Below, piece after piece: positions 33,101-44,638 of a DNA stretch of 64,000 bases (position 1 is the stretch's first letter; each line of letters begins with the position of its first letter). The stretch comes from Trachythela sp. YZ-2020 (taxonomy: Eukaryota; Cnidaria; Anthozoa; Malacalcyonacea; Clavulariidae), in assembly GCA_016169945.1 (NCBI GenBank), contig JADLSH010000344.1:1552001-1616000 (forward strand), written 5' to 3'. The notes below the pieces were generated by a model. The model was not told where the DNA came from. It saw only the letters and a list, made by a program, of their open reading frames with translations, and searched no databases. Made by a program: the position numbers and the translations under genes.

Positions 33101-36100
33101 TCTTGCCAATATGATCTTTAGCATCACAACTCCAATTTCATCACAATTCCAACAGCCTTTTCGAGGCTTTTTCTGCTTTTCGACGGCCATATGGATTCCT
33201 TTAAGACACTGTTGAATCGATTTTCCAACTGATTTGTCACTTCCATTAGTTGTCGAGAATATGCCTCCGCAGTACCGTAGTCCTCGACAACTTCACAAGT
33301 TTTTACAATATAAATTTTAATAACACTCAAAAACACGAGCGATTCTCTATCTACACTCTATCTAAAGTTGGTTAATCAACGCGTCATATACATATCTCTC
33401 AAAGCGAGGCTCTTACGTCACAATTACTCCTAAGGCATTTACGTATTATATACTATTGGATTACCTACTTATCTCTGACACAGTTTCTCGTTACCACGGT
33501 GTACTTCGTGCACGTGTAAGCGGACCGAAAGACTTCCCAGGACTACCAATACTAGCCCTTTCAAGCTGAAGCAAGAAAAGCGTTCTTCTTCCTCTCATTC
33601 CAGTGGTTCACTTGGGAAATAATTTCAAATTGGGTTAAGTAAGTATCCCATGTCGTTGTTCCGGCGCAGTCTATTCGTGGTTTGTTGTCGTTCGGTTCAC
33701 CTTGATTCTAATCCACTGACAATAAATATATAGCGATCTAGGTTTTGGTACTGGTTGAAACGAGGGATACTCATTTTATTTTTCGGTCGAAACGAAATGA
33801 GTATACGAGGATTAACACTATTTGGATGGATCCTACTAAAGAATGCCCGGTGAGATTCGTTGAATGCCCGGGAATACCCGGGAGTCGGAAAAGAATGCCC
33901 AGGGTAAAATTATGTTAATTATACACATAGATCTATGGTTATACGCAATAAAAATCAATATAAGATAAAAGTTTAAATGTTCTTCTAATATTATTTGCGT
34001 TCTCATTACAAAAACCTGTTGACCGGCGGGAATGCCCGGGAATCGGAAAAGAATGCCCGGGAGTCGGGAAAGAATGCCCGGGAGTCGGAAAAGAATGCCC
34101 GGGAGTCGGAAAAGAATGCCCGGGAGTCGGAAAAGAACGCCCGGGAGTCGGAAAAGAATGCCCGGGAGTCGGAAAAGAATGCCCGGGAGTCGGAAAAGAA
34201 CGCCCGGGAGTCGGAAAAGAATGCCCGGGAGTCGGAAAAGAATGCCCGGGAGTCGGAAAAGAACGCCCGGGAGTCGGAAAAGAATGCCCGGGAGTCGGAA
34301 AAGAATGCCCGGGAGTCGGAAAAGAATGCCCGGGAGTCGGAAAAGAACGCCCGGGAGTCGGAAAAGAATGCCCGGGAGTCGGAAAAGAACGCCCGGGAGT
34401 CGGAAAAGAACGCCCGGGAGTCGGAAAAGAATGCCCGGGAGTCGGAAAAGAACGCCCGGGAGTCGGAAAAGAATGCCCGGGAGTCGGAAAAGAATGCCCG
34501 GGAGTCAGAAAAGAATGCCCGAAGTACTAATGCTTTGACAAATTTTGACTCTATGAGTAGAAATATTGCATTGCATTTTACTGTCTTATAAACTACTGAT
34601 CAGATCTGATCGAATTATGTTACTTATACAATAAAAATAACTTTTTTAATTAAAGTTTGAATGTTCTTCTAATATTAAAGCGTTCTCGTTGTAAAAACCT
34701 GTTGACCAGCGGAAATGTCCGGGAGTCGGAAAAGAATGCCCGTGAGTGATGCTTTGAAAGAATACTAATGCTTTGACAAATTTTGACTCTATGAGTAGAA
34801 ATATTGCATTGCATTTTATTGTCTTATAAACTACTGATCAGATCTGATCGAATTAAAGTTTGAATGTTCTTCTAATATTAAATGCGTTGTAAACACTAAA
34901 TTTTTTGCATGATTAAGTATTTTTCGCACTATTATTTTTGCCGGAAAACATATCTATTAAATGAGTCATGCATACCTTTCAATTCTGAATTTCTATATAT
35001 TAGCATGTCAATGTTTTTGCCAGTTTTGAGGGTGTGTAACATGTAATACTAAAAAACTCCTCTTAACAGTATTCAGCCACTAGGATATATAACAGGTTAG
35101 GTCTTAGGAATGTAAAAACTAAAATGTGGTATTTTCCCGCCATTCAACCACGCTAGTACTCTCATAATATCAATCCAGTTATACGTAGAGATCAGAGAGT
35201 AACATTGCGTCATTTTAAGATAGCTGTTGCTGATTGGCTAATGGTAACATACAAACCCATACATGAACTTGCCGCTAGCTCTTGGCAACTGAACTATGTA
35301 GCTCAGTGGTCAGAGCACTGCATCGGAATCGCAGGGGCGCAGGTTCGAGACCTTAGAGTTGCATTTTCGCAGCCGTTCCCGGTAAGGTTTCAAACTTGTA
35401 TATATTTATCACTCGTAATTCCATCAACAAACAACCTTAAAATTTAAGTCCTATCGAGTGAAAGGCATTAAAAATTATATTTACCTTATCACAACCCTTA
35501 CTTAAAAAAATTACTTATATTTACCTTGGATCAAACAAGGACAGTTTTAGGAAGACTATAAAGAAATGCCTGATCAGAAAAAGCATACAGGATGACAAGA
35601 AGTTGATACACATAATTTCCTCATATATAAACTCCTTATTATACATGCATGTGCTAGTTTTTTATATATAATGATTAATTTTTGTGTTGATTTTAGTTAC
35701 CTTTCTTTAAAAGTAAAGTTTCATGAGATATCGTTTTGTGTCATAAGTATTTACAGTTGTGTTTTCGAATTTTGATAACCTTGTAACAAGACAATTCAGC
35801 TGTAGTATTTTTGCTTCATTTGAGCCCAAATTTTTAATTAAATGTCGATAAAACACAGCTTCTCGAGGCTAAAAATAATGTGTTTGAAATTTTTTATACT
35901 TATATGTGCTTTCAACCTTCGAATACTTGTAAACATTGACCTCCACTATTAAGAAACTGGTATCCTTCGGCTTCTTCTTATATACTTTTCAAGAATATTG
36001 AGTTGCACTCTAGCCCTGTAAAATGACTTTCTATAATTAACTTTCTTATATTTTATCACATTTCACAGTAACGCCAATAGTGACGGTCGATTGTTCCCGT

Positions 36101-38783
36101 TCCACTACTTTGAATACAAGTGATGACTTCACATGTGTATGTAAAGGACAAGATGGAAACCCTCCTGCAAAAGTTACTTGGTATAAAGGAAACAAACCAA
36201 TTGCTGGCCCAGGACCAGAAGAACAAACATTAATTCTCAATAATATTGATAAAGACGCCGATGGAACATACATATGTGTAGCGAAAAGCCATGAACAAGC
36301 TCAGAATGAAACATCAATTGAATTAATTGTAAATTGTAAGTACATGATTGATCAGGCGCCACAGTATTTGAGCCATATGTAAAGAGTATACTATAGATGA
36401 AATCACCCTGTTTGTTATTGCACCTTATCCACTGTAGTTTAACTACACATGTTAAAGTCATAATGGTCAAATTGTTCTTTATTGCTATGCAGTGGCCAGA
36501 ATATTTCATCTGTCTCATTAACCTTGTATTTCTAATCTTGTGAAGCGGGTAAGAAGGTCACACTGCTTGCATGCATGCATGTGATGTATATTCTGATCAA
36601 ACACTACACGGTCGTACATACATGCAACTGGTGGATGATACATTGTTTAAACCGTCTTTTATGAAGGTTTACGCATTACGATTTGTCCGGCATATTTCTG
36701 GTTTTTCTAAAATTCTGTTGATGACAATTGATTGTTATGAGGTTTCACATGACGATTATAGCCAATATTTCAATATATCGTTAATGTGAACTTGAAAACG
36801 GCCTGATAAATCGCATAGTGTAAATGTACCTTTACCTAAAGACAAAGTAAGCCATGACCCCATGGGTGATAAAAAGACTGGGTAGGTAAACTTGATGGCG
36901 TTACCATAGCAACCTAGTAAAATATTGTGATAATATTGTGCAAACAACCATATTTCGTGTACTTAAAATAGCAGCTAAACGTCCTGAAAGTAAGTCAAAG
37001 CCACAGACCGAGATTATATCCTTGTACTAACATTAGAATTCTAATTTCTTCACAGTTCCACCTGAAGATACAATTTTGAATTTTGTTTATAAAGATGATA
37101 ATTCACTTAACATAACATGTAAAGCTGATGCTCGTCCTCCACCAACATATAAAATATTCTTCAACGGAACGTTGCTCATAAGTGGCAGTCTGTATACCAT
37201 ACCTGAAGTGAAAAAAAGTAATGTTGGAAATTATACGTGTGTTGCCGAGAATATACTTGGAAGTAAATCTTCATTGTCCCGATATTTACCCCTTAAAAGT
37301 AAGATTACATTTTACGATTGTCTTAATTTTTTTAAAGCATGATTTGAATGTTTTCAGTAAATTAGAATTCTGTATTCTATATAATCCTATATTCTAGAAA
37401 TAATTGCCATTCTACTTGATATGCCAACAAACCTATCCTATATGCATGATATTTCTTCGTCAAAGACAAGTGAATGACAATGTTTCAGTACGTAAATTAG
37501 GCTCCTGTACACTTCCCAATATACCTCATGAGTTGCCTGCCTAACGTGTAAAAATTGTTACTATTTATGGTTTTGTTTGATGATAATAATCGTTCGATAC
37601 TAATGCAGGCGAGCGAAGTTTAGTCAAAGTTATGATAGCCCATTTTTATTATAAAGTATCGTACATTTTTGCATTTTATTGTTGTACAATATAGATCATG
37701 AGCTATGTTCTTTTCTAGGATTGTTAGGGTATTTTTGTTTTTATCTTTGTTCGTTTGGTCGAGAAAAGCACAAAATTTACGGGCTTGTTATATCTAAATA
37801 TATTGTATTTATGGAAATCAATGCTCTGCCTCCGCATTTATGCAGTTATGTGTGAATTCATTTACCATGCACGCAAAGGCCACTGTTGGCTAGCAACCGA
37901 TCTAGCTGGAGATCTATGCTGTGTGGTGGGATACGACATGGCCATCAACATATTGACAATAAGATGAGAGAAAGATGTAAATGATAGATATATCTTACTT
38001 TGGTTGTATAGTTTTTTTTGACACATTTTAATAGAATATTCGACGTAATAGTTCAAACACGAGTAGGAGGACTTCCTCCGATTTCTAAACACCGAGAAGA
38101 GTTGAATATACGAGGCCAAGTCGAGTATATTTTAACGAATTTCGAGGTGCTTAGAAATCGGAAGAAGTCCTCCATACGAGTGTTTGAACTTACTTCTCAA
38201 ACGAACGTGTATTTTGCGAGAAAACCGACGTGAAAGTTCATTTAATTTATGTAATTTCTTCCTCTGATTTCAAACCATGATTTCCACGCTTATGATTCTC
38301 TTTGTTTTTGGTTCATGAATTATTAATGAGTTTGAGAAATACAAATAATGTGAGCACGAAAAAGCAAATTTTACCACAAAAATTGCTATGGTGCAACATT
38401 AAAAAAGTTGTGCTTAGAGATGGTTCCAAATTCCAAAATTGATGTACTATGCTATGTGAGTGTAATTCTCATCCGTTGCAGCTAAATGCATTGGTTAACA
38501 AGAGACATTGGCAGATTGTTTTGTTAACCCATTAGTGTGCGAGACCCAAGTAAAATCGTCTTGCCTTGGTAGAATGCATTCGGGCGTATTTCGACTTAAT
38601 GGGTTAAGGAGGAAATGCTTAATATATTTACCGTTATTTCTTTTAGCTGTATCCGAAGATGACGATGACGATGATGATGGTGGTTTAAGTGGTGGTGCCA
38701 TTGCGGGAATAGTTATTGGTGTGTTGGTGGTGGTGGTCCTGATTGTTGTTGTTGTTGTGGTATATTGCTATAAATCAAAATAA
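30199..38783 (+). CDS. Gene C: three-Ig-domain receptor with acidic stalk and almost no tail
   Basis: Exons: 30199-30259 (signal peptide, [14 protein letters not shown]...), 30985-31311 (V-like domain, GC donor), 36069-36335 (Ig domain 2, VTWYKGN...DGTYIC), 37056-37298 (Ig domain 3, LNITC...GNYTCVAEN), 38647-38783 (stalk, helix, stop). The total is 1035 nt, 344 residues, all phase 1. The last exon reads [12 protein letters not shown], a Gly/Ala/Val-rich helix (about residues 314-338) and the tail YCYKSK before TAA. There is no YxxL motif and no charged residue inside the helix to recruit a signalling adaptor. It could be a decoy, an adhesive ligand or a receptor relying on partners. Intron 2 (4.8 kb) holds an antisense gypsy relic and a satellite. 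An extra stalk exon in intron 4 cannot be excluded. Confidence 0.8.
31660..33340 (-). pseudogene. Ty3/gypsy retrotransposon relic (gag end, protease, RT start)
   Basis: Antisense to gene C, in intron 2. Reading from 33340 down: a gag-like stretch, a Cys-rich region near 33125-33155 with a disturbed frame, an aspartic protease with the DTGSS active site (near 32890), the conserved IIALDFL stretch leading into the polymerase (near 32670), and a reverse-transcriptase start with [17 protein letters not shown] (near 31990). Stops and frame changes separate these pieces and the polymerase palm, RNase H and integrase are absent. Shorter copies lie at the same place in genes B and D, so it predates those duplications. 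Confidence 0.75.
34030..34520. repeat. 21-bp minisatellite, about 24 copies
   Basis: The unit is GAATGCCCGGGAGTCGGAAAA, with a T/C variant at position 4. Because 21 is divisible by 3, it stays open in two frames as PGSRKRM and NARESEK repeats; these are not regarded as genes. The T/C variants follow a TTC-TTC-type pattern in the middle, suggesting growth by three-unit steps. The GC-rich unit (CCCGGG in each) contrasts with the AT-rich intron around it. Confidence 0.9.
34521..34870. repeat. Duplicated flanking module of the minisatellite
   Basis: A module with ACTAATGCTTTGACAAATTT and GATCAGATCTGATCGAATTA occurs at 34525-34617 and 34768-34856. The preceding TTGAATGTTCTTCTAATATT / AACCTGTTGACC segment occurs at 33975-34030 and 34665-34715. 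A larger unit was therefore duplicated, with the satellite expanded in only one copy. Confidence 0.65.
35291..35420 (+). repeat. tRNA-derived SINE-like copy
   Basis: GTAGCTCAGTGGTCAGAGCA is a good A box/D arm and GCAGGTTCGAGACC a good B box/T arm at normal spacing. The acceptor ends (GAACTAT / TAGAGTT) pair poorly, so this is a SINE head or tRNA pseudogene rather than a working tRNA. The tail CGCAGCCGTTCCCGGTAAGG resembles the copy near 28870. Confidence 0.6.
38051..38189. repeat. Hairpin in intron 4 of gene C
   Basis: Arms of about 48 bases (38051-38098 and 38141-38189) pair with few mismatches, starting GTTCAAACACGAGTAGGAGG. The loop contains a second short palindrome. It could be a folded-back short transposon. 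Confidence 0.65.
38523..38608. mobile_element. Short TTAACCCATTA element before the last exon of gene C
   Basis: It begins TTAACCCATTAG and ends CTTAATGGGTTAA, an inverted relative of the units at 25916-26328. It ends 38 bases upstream of the last exon, so it supplies part of the region where the branch point would lie. Confidence 0.55.
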
Positions 38784-38809
38784 AGTAAGTAATGTTGACC
38801 AAAAAATTT

Positions 38810-38965
38810 TGGGTGATTTTCCGTATTATTTACTATCCCGAAATTACGTCACAAGGATTAGGGTTAGGATTATCGTTGGGATTAGAGTTAAGATTAGCGT
38901 TGGGATTAGAGTTAAGATTGGGATCAGGTTTGTATTAAGATTCAGGTTTTTAATATTGAAATTGA
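38810..38965 (-). repeat. Inverted copy of the gene A 3' flank repeat
   Basis: The run CCCGAAATTACGTCACAAGG, GATTAGG-type repeats, then TTTGTATTAAGATTCAGG matches gene A's 3' flank (3280-3420 and 3757-3800) read on the opposite strand. The transposon of gene A is absent here. Either a local inversion or a dispersed repeat inserted in the other orientation. Confidence 0.55.
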
Positions 38966-39442
38966 GCATAGGGAACAATTAACCAATCCTTGACGCTAAT
39001 ATATAAGATCCACTACTCGGGATTTATAGTTATAGTATTTATGTTTACCGTTGTTTTCTTAATTTAAAACCTATTGTAAATATATATACAGCATATACCA
39101 TATAAAATTCATATAAATGCTCTGAAGATGTTGTATTGTAAACAATTAGACGTTAGCTAATAAAATTTCATTTATTAAAATTTTTGCTGGATTAGTTGCA
39201 TTTTGCCAACTAATCCAACTTTAGTATGTGATATAGTGCGTTATAGTTCAAATATTTACTATTTTCGTATCAATAAAGATCAGGTATTATTGCGAACAAA
39301 GATAGCCAATACAATACGATCCCTAATGAGTATTTAACTATCGCGTATTGGAAAAAGGTGATTTCGACAGGCAATTTTTAATCGGATCGTATTTGATCTT
39401 TTTGTTTGCAATGATACAAAGGTATACCATTGGACAGCTTAA

Positions 39443-39645
39443 AGGCCAGTTCACACGGGCGATTTTTTGCTGCGATTTCTAGTGCGATTTTCCTCTTCAT
39501 GGATGTGAACGAGTGGATTAGTTATGAATATTCTGAGTATATGTACCATCATCTGAATATTCCTAACTCATCCACTCCTTCGCATCCATCAGAAGAAGAA
39601 AATCGCACCTAAAATCGCAGGAAAAATCGCCTTTGTGAACTGGCC
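39443..39645. mobile_element. TTAA-type inverted-repeat element with GCGATTTT words
   Basis: The ends AGGCCAGTTCACACGGGCGA and, reverse-complemented, GGCCAGTTCACAAAGGCGAT are inverted, with TTAA on both sides (39439-39442, 39646-39649). The interior repeats GCGATTTT / AAAATCGC. 203 bp, no coding capacity. Confidence 0.8.
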
Positions 39646-39892
39646 TTAAGACCTGGTCTTTATTGATACGAAAAAGGTGTAACCCTAAACGCTAACATGG
39701 CTAAAGTTGAATTACCTTTTATGCACACTTGTAGTATGATTGTAAGTCACTTTACTCAAGCTTACATGAAGAGTAATTTGTCAAGGAATTCTCGGAAAAG
39801 GAAACCAATGAATTGTGTTTTTTATCGTTGAAACACGGCAAATAACGATACTCCCTTTACTCAATCCCCACTCGATATGTCCTCACTGACAC

Positions 39893-40133
39893 CGTAGAAT
39901 AGGAAATGACTAGAAGGGGCGCTTGAAGCGGAACCTTTGAAGTTTTTGACGCTGCGCACGTCGCATTACGCATGTTCATTACCATTATTCTAGCCAGTCA
40001 ATTGCATTTTCTGGCCAATAAACACGCTGGACTGGCTGGTCCGCCAATATTCTGGCCAGAAAACTGCATAAAAATAGGGGGTCACGTTGCACTGCTGAGT
40101 GGCCGGCAGCTTCTGGTCATTACCTGTTCTGTG
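39893..40133. mobile_element. Inverted-repeat element, copy 1, 7-bp TSD
   Basis: CTGACAC is duplicated at 39886-39892 and 40134-40140. The left end runs CGTAGAATAGGAAATGACTA. The interior (GTCGCATTACGCATGTTCAT...) is shared with 41452-41693 and 41987-42221. The open frame inside is not conserved. Confidence 0.75.
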
Positions 40134-40588
40134 CTGACACTCCCCAAAAGGCGGATATTGATTCGAAGAGAAAAGATTGTACTTTCACACACCCGAATTT
40201 GCTTGAATGCAACGTAATAGCGTGAATTCGAGGCTGACAATGTGATCCATATCAATCACTTTACAGCACCAGCCGCCAAATTCCGGAAGTGTCTATATTC
40301 GGGTGAAATTTTTATCTTTGTGGAATGAAATCTTTCCTTAAAAACAGGAATTTTGCGTAGTTTGAGAATCTAAGTTTTAAGAATTTTCAAAGAATTTGAA
40401 AGATTCCAACACGGGAACAGTGGGGCGAATTGCGCCAGTTTGACCCGATTAATATTTTGTCTATTTTCTGAATAGTGAATTTTATAGAAACTATCGACGA
40501 AAGGTCATGAAATGAAAATTTACTTGAGTTGTATTTGTGTCATTAGGCGTAAAAAGTATAATTCTGCTTCCGGTCAGTGCACGCGCTA

Positions 40589-40742
40589 TTAGGCAGCTTT
40601 AGCAAACACAACGCGACGTCAAAGAGGACGTGAAAATGGCGTAAAAATGGCGTGGGCAGATCCATAGATGGGCATACACGCCATTTTTACGCCATTTTCA
40701 CGTCCTCTTTGACGTCGCGTTGTGTTTGCTAAAGCTGTCTAA
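40589..40742. repeat. Near-perfect 66-bp hairpin
   Basis: Arms 40589-40654 and 40677-40742 pair with a single mismatch around a 22-base loop. The arms include AACGCGACGTCAAAGAGGAC and AAAATGGCGTAAAAATGGCG. Such complete arms indicate a recent inverted duplication or a tiny foldback element. Confidence 0.85.
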
Positions 40743-40984
40743 AACATGAAGATCACTATGTACTTTCGGGACGAACCCAATTGCCCAGTGTAAACCCACT
40801 GACCACATAATATTTTTGGCGTTACTAACAGTTCCTTACCCTGTTACCAATATTGGCTGATATGCGAATTTGGTCGTCTCGGAACAAGGAACATTCAAAA
40901 CGGTCGCCACTTGTTTCCATCTACCAAACTGACGTTACGTCATTTTTTCAACTTTGAAGTAAAGTAAAAAACTTTGTAACTGAC

Positions 40985-41075
40985 CCTATTACCTAAAACC
41001 TAACCTAAAACCTACCCTAACCCAAAACCTAACCCAAAACCTAACCCTAACCTAACCCTAACCTAACCATAACCA
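40985..41075. repeat. Interstitial telomere-like tract
   Basis: Degenerate CCTAACCCTAACC / CCTAAAACCTAA units over about 90 bases. They resemble the animal TTAGGG telomere repeat but are too irregular for a recent telomere fusion. Confidence 0.65.
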
Positions 41076-41451
41076 AATTGATGAAGAAAAATCAAGAAAA
41101 ACGAATATGAAAATCTTTGAAATCGAGAAAATTGCGTAACGTCAGTTTGATAGATGGAAAGAAGTGAAAACCATTCAAAACCAGGGTTTCCACTTTCAAG
41201 GAAATTTCCTTTTTCAAGGAAATTCTGACCCCAAAAAGGAATTTTCAAGGATGGAAAAAATTTAAGGAAATCTAAGGAAATTCAAGGAAATCTAAGGAAA
41301 TATTGTCAAAAGTCTGTAAACAGAGTTGTAAACAGTAAAAATATATATTTTTGGCATATTTGGCAGCAATTTTTTATCTATAGACAATTTAAGAACATTA
41401 TTACATGAAGTATTATAGTGTTTCCTTGGCTCATACCAGTATCACACCATA

Positions 41452-41693
41452 GAGTAAATATTATATAGAGGGTTCACTCTCTTGCGAACCTTTGAATTTT
41501 TTGGGGTCGCGCATATCGCATTACGCATGTTGGCCGCCATTTCTCTGGCCAGTCAATTGCTTTTTCTGGCTAATAAGCACGCTGAACTGGCTGATCCGCC
41601 ATTTTCCTGGCCAGTAAACTGCATATTTTTGCATAAAAAACCGAGGACACGTTGCACCGCTGAGTGGCCCTTCTGTATATATCTTTCTTCCGT
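41452..41693. mobile_element. Inverted-repeat element, copy 2 (diverged)
   Basis: It shares the interior of copies 1 and 3 (GCGCATATCGCATTACGCAT..., CTGGCCAGTAAACTGCATA, CGCTGAGTGGCC). Its ends are diverged and no target duplication is clear. Confidence 0.55.
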
Positions 41694-41986
41694 GATCACA
41701 CATTCACACGGCCCGGGGCCCCGGTACCTTAGCAAAATGCCAACATATCTGAAATCAAGCATGTCGCATGGTCTAGCAATATGAATAAGTCATGAAGCGA
41801 TCTCTTGCTGTTGATGAAGGTCAGACATCAGAGTCAGACAGCTTCGAATCTGACCTTTCCAATCAAGATGAACCAACCTTACCAACGGCCGCAACAGTCA
41901 CATTGTCACAAATTGAATTGACGAATGTCAAAATTCATTACAGCAATATTTCACTGTTTCAATGCCTTTGAAATTAGCACTATAAC

Positions 41987-42221
41987 CATAGAATAGGAAA
42001 TGACTAGAAGGCCACTTGAGGCCGAACCTTTGACGTTTTTGACGCTGCGCATGTCGCATTACGCATGTTCATTACCATTATTCTAGCCAGTCAATTGCAT
42101 TTTCTGACCAATAAACACGCTGAACTGGCTGGTCCGCCATTATTCTGGCCAGATAACTGCATAAAAATAGGGTCTCACGTTGCACTGCTGAGTGGCCTTT
42201 CTGGTCATTTCCTATTCTGTG
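41987..42221. mobile_element. Inverted-repeat element, copy 3, 7-bp TSD
   Basis: The ends CATAGAATAGGAAATGAC and, reverse-complemented, CACAGAATAGGAAATGACC are inverted. CTATAAC is duplicated at 41980-41986 and 42222-42228. Two copies with clean 7-base repeats suggest a 7-bp, or imperfect 8-bp, target, near hAT-type behaviour. Confidence 0.8.
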
Positions 42222-43632
42222 CTATAACACTAAACAGTCTAAAGATAAGTTAGTAGAGCTTTTGTAGGGCTGTAAGCAGTAAAATAACTGAAAAGTCTTC
42301 TCAAGGAAATTTCAAGGAAATTTTATTCCATGGTCAAGGAAATCTAAGGAAATTTTGACCCGAAAGTAAGGAATTTCAAAACTAAATAGTGGAAGCACTG
42401 TTCAAAACACGCCTCCAAAAGTCAATGAAATAGAATGTTTTGGTAACCAGGAAATGAATGAAATTTAGAGGGATTCTTGTTGGTAATAGATCACGAAAAC
42501 GTCGTTGTAAGTAACATTTTATTACTATTATTATGTATCTTTGTGTTGGGTTCCAATGTAGGCCGCTATTTGTTGAATATTAGGTCTAAAAATATTCCTT
42601 CGAAGTTCATGCGGGCGGGCGGCCATTTTAGCCTAGCATCATGACGAAAGAAAATCGCCTAAATTTTCGCTAAAAGGAATTACGAATTATGCCAATATAC
42701 TTTTGATAACAAATGGTATCAAATACAGTAAGAAAACGATAATTTTTGAAAGAGATTGGGTAGTATTTCGGCTTCGTCTGGAAGTTTAACAGTATTTATA
42801 AAACCATACCGAATTAGAAAGGAATATGTTTTGTTACTTGTGTGTGTAATTAATAATTGCCTTATTGAGTACATATCGAAAGTGGAATAGACCACTAGAT
42901 ATATTGCTTTTGTGTGTTATGTTTTCTTGAAGCAGTTCTGGACCGAATGGCTTTACAGTTCTGTAGTTCGGAAATTTATAAAGTTAATATATAATATCGT
43001 CACATCATTACGAGCTTACTGCCGGGCAGATGGGTTGTGTATTTAGTTGACGGGAGCTGTTCCATGCTATAGCAACAGTACATAAATAGATAAAAGCAAA
43101 TCGAGCGCGGCAGTGAAATATATGAAAGATGATATTTTTATGTTTCTTACATACCAAATACACTGAGTTGATAAATTACGTTTGTAAACTTTGTATCTAC
43201 TTTAGCGACATTCTAAATCCAGTTCTAGGAAATAATGACATGTTTCTAATTACACCAGATCAAACCTGGGTTCCTGTGATGTTATTCAAATACATCCATT
43301 GCGTACTTTTCGTTTTTCTGTTTTATATCATATATGTGTATTTTAAAAAGAGTATAGCAGAGTATAAAATGTTAGTAGTAAAATGAACAGCTTTTACGTG
43401 TGAGCCTTTCAGCCTTAATGTTAGGGAATGCTTCCATTGTAATTGTAAATATGGTTAGTGTACATTAAAGATTAATGCAGCTGTCATCTTGTCTGTGAAT
43501 TTAGAATATACTTAAAACTAAGGTCAAAGATACAAAGCCAAAGGACACCGTTCAGATTACAAACTGAAAACATACATGTAACTACGAACGTGTGGTGTCA
43601 GTGTAGGTAGAATCTAACAAAGATTGGGTGGT

Positions 43633-43825
43633 GGAGTAGGATAAAACTACTTGAAAAATACAATATGAATGAAGTTGAAAGAATTGAGTGAAGGCCCTTC
43701 ATCTGGAAGTTAATCATGTTTCGTTTTCTGTTTTATATCACTACCTTCCAGACAAAGGGCCTTCGCTCGAAACGTTGAAGTTCTTGTATTTTTCAGGTAG
43801 TTTATCCTACTCCACTGCCGTAACT
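43633..43825. repeat. Long imperfect hairpin
   Basis: Arms of about 80 bases (43633-43715 and 43740-43825) pair through GTGGAGTAGGATAAAACTAC and GAAGGCCCTTCATCTGGAAG. It is absent from the sister spacers, so it is an insertion or local inverted duplication. Confidence 0.65.
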
Positions 43826-44326
43826 ACTAGCTAGTCTATATAACATGGACACTTTGTATATAAATCTCAGTATAAAGAACAAAAACTTGTGAATATATAA
43901 GATATATTAGTAAAGAAATTTATGTCTCTTACATTTTACATGCCTCTAAGGTACATGCTTTCTTTTCTGAAACTTGCATTGTATGTCTATTATGAAACTT
44001 CCATTGTGATTGTAAATATGAACAACATCCTGTGTGAGAAATTCTTGCTTGTCTAAATATACTAAAAACAGGTCGAAGATACAAAGGACACCATTCTGAC
44101 TACAAACTGAAAACATACAAGTAAAAACTACCTCTATATTACTATAATAATTTATTATATAAAGTATAGTGCTTTATAGAGATTTCAAGCACTGATAAAA
44201 CTGATAATCTCACATGTGAGATTATTTATGATAACCTCACATGTGAAAATTATCGCTTTTGAAGTTTATGAAAATGGATATTTTATTTTGTTTGAAAAGA
44301 CTGTCCTTTATATAATAAACAGAAAA

Positions 44327-44460
44327 ATACATGGATGCTTGGAAATACCAGATTTATTTCTTGTGTTGAACATGATATCTCACTCATTCGCTGCGCTCAC
44401 TCGTGAGATATCATGTTCAACACTCAAAATAAATCTGGTATTTCCGGGCACCATGTATTA
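44327..44460. repeat. Hairpin with about 58-bp arms
   Basis: Arms 44327-44384 and 44401-44460 pair around TCATTCGCTGCGCTCAC. The shared parts include GAAATACCAGATTTATTT and TTGAACATGATATCTCAC. Confidence 0.75.
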
Positions 44461-44638
44461 TTCTCTATATAATGGACAGTTTGTGTAAAAATATCTGTAT
44501 AAAGAACTAACTACAAAGTAATTGCTTGGCATCATTACAAACTAGTGAAGATAAAGATATATTATTAGAGATTATAATATTATTGTGTCTCTAGCTTTTT
44601 GCCCATGACATATGTAACTTCAAAAGCTGCCTCATAAC

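Larger units (their letters stand above)
42440..44580. other. Intergenic spacer of unit C, homologous to 25055-26680
   Basis: It is collinear with the spacers in units A and B, with extra hairpins at 43633-43825 and 44327-44460. The frames at 43129-43386 and 44216-44488 are not conserved in the sister spacers. No gene is recognised. Confidence 0.6.

Noticed and set aside
34032..34538. Two long frames coding NARESEK and PGSRKRM repeats
   Set aside because: They are translations of a 21-bp satellite whose length is a multiple of three; no start context, flanking coding sequence or domain.
35291..35362. Functional tRNA gene
   Set aside because: A and B boxes are good, but the acceptor stem does not pair and related SINE-like tails follow; called a SINE or pseudogene.
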